Source: Liolophura sinensis (Eukaryota; Mollusca; Polyplacophora; Chitonida; Chitonidae). From it: a stretch of DNA of 60,000 nt. Location: positions 6,984,324 through 7,044,323 of the forward strand of contig NC_088299.1 in assembly GCF_032854445.1 (NCBI RefSeq). The letters are read 5' to 3'. The translations under genes and the position numbers were made by a program. Below the pieces are notes generated by a model, which made no database searches, was not told the origin of the DNA, and saw nothing but the letters and a program-made list of their open reading frames with translations. Shown one piece after another: positions 36,501-48,500 of the stretch; the first letter of the stretch is position 1, and each line of letters opens with the position of its first letter.

Positions 36501-39500
36501 TGAACATGTCTTAGTCTATTATGCTAATAGTATTGTAGACTAATACTGACAGTATTACAGATTGTAGAACTGCCAGTATTATACAGTACAGTAGTAACCT
36601 GTATGCTTATATAGTGATTTACCTGTATCTTTCCTATTAAGCTTTTGTCAAAAACTTTGGAATTTGCCTAATTTGATCTGATAGCACGTCACCTGTATCA
36701 AACTTTATATTGTTTGTCTCTCTGTCACATATTGTTTGTCTCTCTGTCACCTCACATGTTTGCTTATTCTGATGTTTTTCACCTCTGACCTCTTTCACGT
36801 CTGCCCCCTAACCTCTGACCTCATATGTGTGTGTTGTGACCTTGACTGACCCTAACAGTGATAACAGTGATCTGAGTCAGATTGTTCTGAACCCAAAGCA
36901 TGGCGGCCATTCCTCTCAGCAGCCACAGTCGCACAGAAGGGGATTGGGTGGTACCAGGTATTAAAGACACTTGCTCTAATTGACTGTAAAGTCATAATTT
37001 ATATGGACAGGATTCCCATTGTATCTTGGAATCCTTGAAAGAACATGAATTTGGTTCACCACTTTTCAAGACTTTTTTTGTTGTGATAAGTCATGCAAAA
37101 AAATTTCTTTTTCAATATTTAATATGAATGCATGGCTGGGTGGTTAGCATATCAACGGGGCGCCATGACTCAGGAGCTTTTTACCAATGTGGTCGCTGTC
37201 AGTTAAGTCCATCTCATGCTGGTTTCTCTCCGGTCATATTTGGGAAGGTCTGCCAGCAACTTGTGAATGTTTGTGGACTTGCCCCAGAGTCTGCTTGGTT
37301 TTCTGCCAAAAATAATGCTGTCGTATAAGTGAAATATTCTTGAGTATAGTGTAAAACATAAATTAAATAAATATGAAATTCTTGGATTCAGTTTTGTGTT
37401 TTGTTCAACAGGGCTAAATCAATGTAAACTTAAAACCAGTTTTAACATCAAGTGAAGTTACAAACAACCAGACAGATGTTACGATTGGATATCTTGTAAT
37501 CATCTGAAAAGGCCAAATTAATGTTGAAAGCAGCTTTGAACCCCAAACAAAACAAGAAACCAAGCAAATGTATTACATAGATGCTTGTATTGTCTCATGT
37601 GTTATCAAGCAAACAACCAACCAAGCACATTTATAAATGCTTTCATTTTCTTTTGTGTTATCAAGCAATTAACCAACCAAGCAAATGTATAAATGGTTGT
37701 ATTTTCTTGTGTGTTACCAAGCAAACAACCAACCAAACAAATATATAAATGCTTTTATTTTCCTGTGTGTTATCAAGCAAACAACCAACCAAACAAATGT
37801 GTAAATTCTTGCATTATCTATGTGTTATGAACCAATCTATGTGTTATTACAACCAACCAAACAGATGTATAAATAGTTGTATTTATCTTGTGTGTTATCA
37901 GACAGGAAGGAGGTGTACCTCAGTCACGATTGGTCCTGGGAGCCTTCACAGTGTTCCCAGCATTTGGAATTGTCCTCCCAAACGGCCATCAGGTCATCTC
38001 TGTCGATTGTGTGGCTGAACATCAGGGCAGGTTTGATGAGGTGGGTAACCAGTTTTATACACTTATGTAACAGGTCGTATTATTTGTGTGACTCAACATC
38101 AGGGCAGGTTTGATGAGGTGTGTAACCAGTTTTGTACATTCATGTAACAGGTCGTATTATTTGTGTGACTCAACCTCAGGGCAGGTTTGATGAGGTGTGT
38201 AACCAGATTTATACACCCATGTAACAGGTTGTATTATTTGTGTGGCTCAACATCAGGGCAGGTTTGATGAGGTGTGTAACCAGTTTTATACATTCATGTA
38301 ACAGGTTGTATTATTTGTGTGACTCAACATCAGGGCAGATTTGATGAGGTGCGTAACCAGTTTTATACACCCATATAACAGGTTGTATTATTTGTGTGAC
38401 TGAACATCAGGCCAGATTTGATGAGGTGGGTAACCAGTTTCATACACCCATATAACAGGTTGTATTATTTGTGTGACTGAACATCAGGCCAGATTTGATG
38501 AGGTGCGTAACAAGTTGTATACACCCATATAACAGGTGGTATGCGCTAATATGGCATTGTCAGTCTATAAACTCTCTTGCAGAAACATATCTGTTTACTT
38601 CTTGTGTCAACCGCCTAAGCAGAAGACAATTCAAAACAAATCACATCACTGGTTTTTGAATGTCAACACTGTATTTGAAAAACTATTTCAATTAAGCCGT
38701 GTTGACAAAGTGGGATTTGGTGTATCAAATGAAAATAACAAACTGGACAATAGGTCATACTATTGTTGGCATTCAACAAATCGCACTGTGTGAACATGGC
38801 CAATGAAATAGGTTTGAAATTCTTTGAAATCTTTATGATCTAGATGTCAGTGCTCTTCTCATCCGGTGTGTTATTGTATGATTCATGCAATGTTATTTCT
38901 GCAGGAAATGGCCATAGAAGTCACAGACCGTGACCCAACTGACCACCCTAGTGGTATACCCTACAGACTGCTGGCGGAGGCATGTGTACCATCCATCAAC
39001 ATTGACAATGTGGGCAGTATCTTCGAGGAACATCGTATTTGTAAGATCTCAGCATCTGGCAGCACGGACACCCGGTATGATTCCAACTCTTCTTGAAGTA
39101 GAAATATATAATTTGTTCTAAGAATATAGTGGTCCATGATAAGATACACAGATGTATTGATTTAAGATGACTCATAATTGTAAAATTGCTTATGACCTAA
39201 TGTGTCATGCTGTTCATTTGGTGAAAATAACACTCCTGACACTGCGCATACCTTGAGCAGTGAGTCCACATGGTTCGATCAGCTAGAAGTGAACATTAAG
39301 TCAGGGTATTTGTCAGGAACCTCGCATTTGATTGCTACTTGAATTTCATCTATTACATACAGAGAATTTTATGAAAAATTATGGGCTAAATGCTTGCTTT
39401 GAAAGTACCTGTATTAGTGTAATTCTTGTTGTGCTGATTCTGTTGTTGCCCCCTGTAATATTTCCCTCTTCACTTTCAGACTGATGATATTGGGGTGTAC

Positions 39501-42500
39501 GGTGAAGAAGAGAAGAGGTTTGTCTTCAACAATGTTATGTGGGCAGGAAGGCTAAAGCTCGCTTCAAGATCTCCAACTCCAACAAGGTATGATAATACTG
39601 TGGAACTTGTTACTGTGTTTTAGTATTAAGCTACACACAAGGTAACTTGTGGCCCTTTGAATGGCCTCTGGCATTTCAGCTCATGATTGTGATTACAGTT
39701 TGTGAGGAAACTGGTAAATGTATTACTCATGCCAAAATGTCAACAGCGGACAATTCACCTTGAACCCAAGTCACCACTGGACATGAGAAGATGCCTCATT
39801 TTGTGAATTTGTCACTATTTATCAGTATGTTCTATTTCCCTAGGTTCCCTGTGATGTAGCTTTCTCAATCAAGCCTCTGAACACACGTGGTGGTAGTAAG
39901 ATTACAGACATCTTCGAGGTTGACCCTCCTCGCACCCAGATCCCAAATCATAGCTATGTGTATGCTACGGTCACTTTCAATCCGCCTTCCATGCAGGTTT
40001 GTCATTCTTCAAAAACACTGACAGTCACAACAAATGTACCTTTCTCAGGATCCTTGAAATCCTGGAATTGGGTTGAAAACTTTTGTTGACCTTGAAAGCC
40101 CGTGAATTAGGTTGAAAACTTTTGTAGACCTTCAAAGTCCTGGAAAAGAGTTCTGACTTCCTATTGCTAGAATATTGTGTTCTTAAAACTCCTTGTGAAA
40201 CACTTTCCTTCAAGGATGGAACCCTGTTTTGTTGTCATTGTTTCCGCATATAAAAATATGAATAGGTTGACTTTTATTAAGTTGTTTTAGCTTTGTTGTT
40301 ATCCAGATGAGACTAAAGAAAATCGTGAGAACTGGAATTGTCAATGCCCTTTTCTTCATGCATAAGACAAAGTTTGCCATTGATACCTTATGTCCAGAAA
40401 CAATTTTTTTATTGAGACGTGAATGGAATCAGCAAATGAAATGAATTGTGAAGATATTTTAGTGAACCCGAAGAGGATTTTGTTTTCTGCTTTCCAGTTT
40501 TTTTAAGCTTTACCTAAACTTACTAGATATGTCTTTAAACATCTTTAAACATGACTTAATATCTCTTTTCAGTCTTATAATGCCCTGTTTGAGACGTCCA
40601 TTGAAGGAATATCCACCTTACAGGCTAAAGGACGCAGCCTAATCTTTGAGGTGTCAGGGGAGGGTAATCTTCCCAGGGTGACCATCAGTAAACCCGCTAT
40701 CAGAAACAAGAGGGGACAACCCTTACTGCTCTTTAAGCGCACCCTGGTGGGAAGATCAGAGTCGCTGCCCCTGTTACTGACAAATGATGGCACCCTGCCA
40801 AGCAAGGTATCATACATAACCATATTTTTAATAATAATAAAATCTACGTGTATATGCACATTGTCATTTTACATCATTTACGGACTGTTACTGTGTGCTT
40901 TCTATAAATAGAACTTCTTTTAAACTGAGGCTTGCTTTTCAGTGGGAAAAAACATGAATTAAAAGTCTTCTTTCAAAACCTCTTAAAAGCTATATTAATA
41001 AAAGATGGTAAAAAAAAACATAAATAAAAGCAGAAAAAAAAGTAGGAACATGCTTTTAGGGAAGAGAAAAACAATACAAACAAAAAGATAATAATTGTTG
41101 AGGTTTGTAATTCATTATTATCATGATTGGAGTTGTGTCAGTTTGTTGTTGTAGTTTAAAGTTATGTTTTTGTGTTAATTTTATTGAAATGGTCGTTGTG
41201 TTTCAGGTCGATATAGACTTGATCGACCCAGATGATGCATTCTCTTTGAGACTGACAAAGTCACCTGATACTGCTGAAGGTATGGCTTCCTGGACAAATA
41301 TAATGGCAATAATGGACATTGTGATTAAAGGGTAGACGATATGCTTAAGATTGAAAAAATCAGTTTATGCATTTCTGTTGTGTTAGCTTGTATAAGAAGA
41401 TATACAGTTTTTTGTTTTAACAGCTCCATCTATATTTGATGAATCCTTTAATGAATGGATTTTTTCTACACTTGGGTGAAATTTTTTTTGTGAACAGAGC
41501 TTTGTCACGATATAATTTATAAATGCGCTGCAAAGACTTTAAACTGCACTTATTTTACTTCTGCTTAAAGAAATTTGGCAAAAATGGCTGCTTTAAGAAA
41601 TGCAAGCTGGAAAGTATTCTCCAGTTGTAACATTTAGCTTGCTCTTGTTTCTGCTCAGATGAGGGTAGACGCCGTGCTCACACAGCCTCTGTGGTGGTTG
41701 ATGTTGGAGAGTCTGTCGGTTTTGATGCAATTTACCGGCCTAACACCTCCAGAGGTCACAGGCTCACGTCCGGCTGAGTGTCCTTGACAATCAGTATGAG
41801 GACTCGGTCATACAGATGGTGGGGGAGGGATACGAGGATGACATCACGCTGGATAATATCCGCACTATACAAACCCCTGTCGATCCGGAACTAGAGGAGG
41901 GCAATATGGCTGATGACGATGTACCGGGTGAGCTATACCACATGTCACAGATGAAACGTTCACAACATTCATCTGGAATTCAGAATTTCTTTTAATAAAT
42001 AAATGTCTTTATTTCCTGGGAGTTATTAAAAGTTTGTTAAATTTTGCATATAATTCAGCGATTTTCAGACATTATAAACATATATATATAAACAGTTCTC
42101 TCCTTTTTCTCTGCCATGGCATTCTACATCACTTATGTTACAGTGGAATGTTTTATCAACATTTGCCCTTCTTGTAGTCCCCAATAAAACTAATTATGAA
42201 AGTCACAGAAAAATTAATTTTCTCTCTTTTAGTCAGCAATAAATTTATGTGAATGAAATTTTAAATGCTTGGTGTGTGCTGAAATATTTAAATGTGATTA
42301 GTGACCTTCTTGTGTGTGCTGAAATATTTAAATGTGATTAGTAACCTGCTTGTGTTTGTTTTTACAGCTGCCAAGCCTAACCTGATGAAGTTTGGTGACT
42401 GTTACATCAATGAGCAGAGAACTTTGTCACTAACCATGACCAACCACTCCCAGACGGACACGTTCAGGTTCCAGTGGCCTGACCACCCGGAGCTCTCCTT

Positions 42501-45500
42501 CTCTCCTCAGATAGGCCACCTCCGTGGGGGCACCTCCAAGGACATCTCTGTTACCTTCAAGGCTGAGGGGCCCAAAACTATGGAAGAGCAGCCTATACCC
42601 TGTACCATCACCAAATCACATACAACCAACCTGAAGAGGTTAGCATTTTTGATTCTCACAGAATTCTTCTTTGAATATCGTTATTCATGTTTAGATGTTA
42701 TTCTTCATCTTTCAATATTGTTCCTCATATTTCGAATATTATTCCTCATTTTTGAATGTTAGTTGTCATTTTGGAATGTTATTTTTCATCTTAGTTTCTC
42801 CTCATTAATGTGATTAGGCTGTTGCTGGCCATATTTTATGGAGTATACAGAATGACACTGTTAGCATTATATTACCATATTTCATTAATTTCATTCTTGT
42901 CCACCACCATACTCAAGAATTTTTGCATTATTACGTAGAATGAGCCTCTGTCAGTTATCTCCTGTGGAAGCCCTCTCCCTTGTATGAATGAAAATGTTGT
43001 CTGCAAGACTTCTTTCTCAAAATGTTTCTGTATCAGCATCATGCATTGTTTGTTAAATAGTGTGGTTTGCAGGCAGGAGAGTTTTTTTTTAAGTGTTTGT
43101 ACAGTTCAAGGCCACGGTTGATGGAATGTGAAAAATTATCTTGACCCATGATGGTTTATGTTTACGTGACATCTTTATGTTACATGAAAGAGCTCTTTGC
43201 TGATTGGTTATTCCTTTATGAATAACTCCTGTCGGAAATTCTTTACATTTGGTCTTCCAAACATCTAGATCTTCTGATGAAAAGAACTGAGATCATTATA
43301 GTGCTACCATTGTATTATGGTATGATGATGGTGTCCAATCCCTAAAACACTTTTGTGAGGTTCTGTGTTTAATTTGCTTCTGTGTTTTGCCATGTTTAGG
43401 TGGCTGACTGGGATGATCGAATCAGGACGGTGAAATGGGTGGATGTACGACCCAGCACAGAAAGCCTTAACAGTGACTCGTACGTATTTTTTGCCCCAAA
43501 GTGTTTAAAATTGGCATAAGACTGATCATCTTAATTATCAAAATAATATTCCAAATGAACATCTAGATGTTTTCTACATTTTATGATCTGAAATTGTGTT
43601 AAATAATTCAAAGCCTTCTGATATACTGTATTTCACTTAAAGTTTAGTATGTAAAAACACACTTTCAGAAGAACATAAAGGCCCTAAGGTGATGCTTTTG
43701 CCAACACTTAAGTTTTTCTGATAAAAAATTAATCAAACTAAAAAACCTATAAGGTGAATGAATCAATCTGACTCAAGCAAAATGTGTTTCTTGAAAAATG
43801 CTATAGTTAGGTGAAATACTGTATGTGTATGTACAGAGCGGGAGAGAGAGAAAAGGTATTAACTTATATCAGTCTCGTGTTGCTTTGTGATTGGCAGTAA
43901 AGAGAAGTCGGGCACTCCACCCCCCTCCTCTCGTACAGTCAAGAAGAAAGTAGTGGAGTGTGAACCAGAGCCAGCTTTTAGCGAGGTGCCCGAGTCAAGC
44001 CGCACCGTTGACTTACTGGTCAGCGCCATTTCTGACTACTGTAAATACAAGTGTAAAGTGGACAGCATACAGTTCAAGGACACCCTCATGTTCCAGACAA
44101 GAGTTTATGAGTAAGTCACCTATTGTTTTGATTTTGAATTTCGTTTTCATTTTGAATGTTTTCACTCTCGTGATGAAAGTTGTAACTGTTTCGACATGAT
44201 ATGGCTGATTTTCTGACAGTGTGTCATTAAACTCCAATCATTCGTTCATTCGCTCGTTTAAACTTTTGATTGGTGTTTTACACCACACACAAGAATATTT
44301 CACTCATACAATGGCGGGTAGCATTATGGGTGGGGGGAAACCCAAGACCATCTGTAGGTTGCTGAGAGACCCTCCCACGTACGGCTGTTTATTTGAAAGC
44401 ATCAGCCATAATTCAGCTCTCATTGGTGTTAAGTTAAGTTTGTAACTAATATTGGAACTATTTTAATATTAAATTTCTGTTAAGACTGAACACTTTAAAA
44501 AATCAGTTATTATGTAGCATATTACATAGCTAGCACTTAACATGATTTCAAGAATAAAGACATTCTAAAGAATAAGTCATGCGTAATTTTATAAATTTAA
44601 ATAAATTTAGCTTTCTTTTTTTATTTTGATTTCATCCACCTTGTAGGACTGGTTAAGAGTTTAGATTAATGTTTTGTTATCAGAAAAACCGAAGTGTTGG
44701 AATTTAAAGTAACATTTTAAAGCTTTTGTGTGATCCTGAATACAAGATGAATTGCAGTTGAAGCCATAAACTCAAGACTTGTACATTCAAAGTTTTATAA
44801 ACAGCACCTTCAGTTCCTGTTTTTTGGCTGTCATTTCAGATTTGTTCTCAGCAATAAGGGAAATGTCAAGTTGGATTTCAGCTGGCAGCTGGTGATGGAG
44901 AATTTCACCTTGTCCCAGCGCTCTGTGACCTTCTACTCTGAGCCTGAGCGACCATCCTCCCGAAATAGCCTGACTTTAGGGGAAATCCCCTTCACGGTGG
45001 AGCCAGAGTTTGGCACAATTCTGCCTGGGAAGAAAACCACCATTTTGGTCAAGTTCTCTCCCCTTGATGTGAATGAGTTTGAGGGAAGATTAATATGCAG
45101 GTGTGTATGACCTTCAGTCCTATGTTAAATTATACATGGAAACTGTAGTACATGTTTTTAGCTTTTTCATTACGTTTGTCATGTTTGTATGAATTTGTTT
45201 TACTCTGTGTTTAGCAGTTGTCTTCAGTGAAAGTTACCACATATTTGAATGGTTTGGAATATTACTATATCATTATGCAATCATGATGCTTCCAGACCTT
45301 TAAATTCCAATGAAATAAATAAGTAGCACAAGCAGAATGAAAATTTTGAAAAAAAAAACAACAAACAATAACATTAATACATGTTTAATGTTAATGCACC
45401 ATGTGCATTACGTGAAGAAGGCGTTTATAATTAATTTTGATTACAAGTAATTTTGACGCTATACTTTAGTAACTAAGACATTACTTTCAGGTTTCTGAAT

Positions 45501-48500
45501 ATCTATTTTCACCCCAATATCTTACCAGTATCTTTTTCACCCCAATATCTTACCAAATAAGAAAGCTACATGTAACGATATACTTAAAACTCTTGAGTAT
45601 GGCGTGAAACTACAATCAAATAAATAAAGTAATGAAGGACCTTATGTATGTCTTTTGAGTAGCATCCCTAACCTAGAGAATGAGAAGCAGGGGCCAGCTA
45701 TAGGGGTGAAGGGCAAGAGCTTGATGCCGTACTGCCACTTTGAGCTGGAGGACTCTGACTACATCTCAGGAGCACGGCGTAACCCCGAGTTGCGCGGGCC
45801 TGGTGGGGCACCCCCAGGGTCAACTCTTGACATCAACACCAGAGTTCTGGAGTTTTGGACCATCGGTGTGGGAATTACCAACACCAGGTATTTGAAAATG
45901 TTATCGTAGGAAATAATTTTACAATATTCTGATGAGATTCAAATACTTTTATTGACGAAAAAAAAAAGTGACACATGAATTTGTCCATCTTCTTAATGTG
46001 TACCAAATGTCTTCATTTCCTTATCCATTGATCTTGTTTCACTGTAACTCTAACCCCTGATGTGTTGTAGTACAAATAACATTGTCGTGTTATCTTTCAA
46101 GGTTCTTTACCTTGTAATTGTCATTCCTAGGGCCTCTGTGAGTGAGTAGAGGCGCATGCAATGACCCAGGAAACTCTTATAATGCGGTCGCTGTGTGTTC
46201 AAGTCCAGCTCAAGCTAGCACTTCGTATATGTGAAATATTCTTGAGTACGTTGTAAAAATACTTTCTATAATATTAACCTGCGTGTGATTTCAGAAAATT
46301 TTCTATCGTAAACCCGACAAATCAAACGTACAAGTTTGAATGGCAGAATGAGGATGAGTTAGATCCGAAGAAGGTACCTTCGTTTAACTGTGTCACACCC
46401 AGAGGGATTGTCAAACCTGGCAAGAAGGCTGAGGTAAGGGGTTATGTGGACTTTCTATGGGATGATCTGTTCTCAAGAAACTGATTAGCCTTAAATAATG
46501 CTGCCTTACTTTGTTATTTTCACATTGCTGAGGCATAATTGAAATCATATATGTTTGTGTTAAGTGTTGAATCCGTTTGTAAACTGTAGAATGAGTATTA
46601 TGTCAAAAAAACAGTTTTTGAGTAGCATGATCAAAACTCTGCAGAACAACAGCATGCAGATAATTTTAAGAATCTGGGACGGATCCCACAAACATGTCTT
46701 GAAATGCTGGGATTTAAATGCTTGTTTTTAGATTCCGTGACTTATAATTAGAAGCACTTAAAATGTCATATTATTAAAGACCAATATATCGAATTTTTAA
46801 CCCCTTTGGCCATAAACTCTGTACTATATCAAAATTTTCAAGTTTGACTTAAAGCAAACATTGCACTGTTGGCCCTATTGGCCTATGTGACAACTGTACA
46901 GCATTGTGTGGCTCGATAAACCACCCTGAAATTGACGAAATAAGTAATATCTTAGCGCCACTGCCAATACTGTGAGGTCATGGCTTTGTGTAACAGTTTA
47001 TGATTTGATTCTAACAATTTCTTGGATATCCGGTCATATCTCTGTATCTCAAAACGCGCTTTAAATTTCTGTTAACTTTTCCAGGAACTCATTGTCTGAA
47101 TATTAGATTCATATTTTTTTTTTTTTGTAGATTACATTTGAGTTCACTTCTTGTGGCCTGGATTTAGAGGAGTCTTTCTGGAAGTTTGTCATCCCGGACC
47201 AGAACATCATGGTTCCGTTCCTGCTGGTGGGACACTCGAGAGACCCAAACATCTCCTTTGACAGATCTCACCTTAACTTCAAGGCTTTACTCATAGGTCA
47301 GCAGCTCTTGCTTTGCCAGTACAGTAAATGATTTGATTGGTGTCTTGACTCTGTACTTTGTTATGTAAGCATATAGCCGTATCGGCTGAAAATGGTTACT
47401 CTGACCAATCGATAAATCACCAAAATTGCAAAAACTGCATCCAGATATATACATGCATATATATATATATATATATCCAGAATCAGTGCACAAATCGTAC
47501 GTGGGAAGGTTTGCCAGCAAGCTGTGGATGGTTCTGCCTGGTTTCCTCCCACCGCCGTCTTATAAGTGAAATATTCTTGAGAACTCCAATCAAATAAGTA
47601 AATAAATAAATCAGTGCACAAATCAGACTCTAACCAGACACCTCTACTGTCACCCTTGCTTATCTGTCTGACTCCAAATTGCTCACATTACTTGCATTAA
47701 AGGGCAACTATTGGCGTTCCTCAGCCAGACGGACCATGTGGCTCGGAAAATCTTGTTTACAGTGGCTGTTGGAATATTTTAGATCTTGCATGATAATGTG
47801 TGTAAAGCCTATCCTGCTCCTAACTCATTACTTGGTGATGGCTAGCTGTAAACTGGGGTACGTTCTGTATATAGGTCATGAGGCTACAGAGGTTGTGTAC
47901 CTGATCAACAACGAGGAGGAGCCCTTCCCATTCTCCTTCAGAGAAGAGTCCTGTCACTCAGCTGGCTTCTCCGCCCACCTGAAAGTAGAACCAATCAGAG
48001 GCACTCTACCCCCAAAATCAAGGTATGCTACTTCAGCAGGCATGGATGGGGCGGGGAGTTAACATATATCCCTCCCTGCTAAATAAATATATAAAGTCTT
48101 TCACCAATACATGAATTGAGTTTCGTTTAGTGTTTTCAATTTGAGAAATTGTGGAAAGTTGTGTAGCCTTTTCCAGTGGATGCATCCAGTGCATGTCCCA
48201 CCAACACATCTGATGTCCCACCAACACATCCAATGCCCCACCAACACATCCCATGTCCCACCAACACATCTGATGTCCCAACAACACATCCCATGCCCCA
48301 CCAACACATCCCATGCCCCACCAACGCATCCGATGTCTCACCAACACATCCCATGTCCCACCAACACATCCCATGTTTTCATCCCATTCTTGGTGAAAGC
48401 AATTGACGTCACAGAAAGATTGAATATTTGTAGCTAATGTTTGGTACATCTGGTTGACCTATTTGCAGTAATATTGTTTACAATTCGCCAATTGCATTTT

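Noticed and set aside
48033-48449. Open frame on the - strand rich in Cys, Trp and Gly
   Set aside because: It is translation of the 20 bp minisatellite and its flank; there is no conserved protein.
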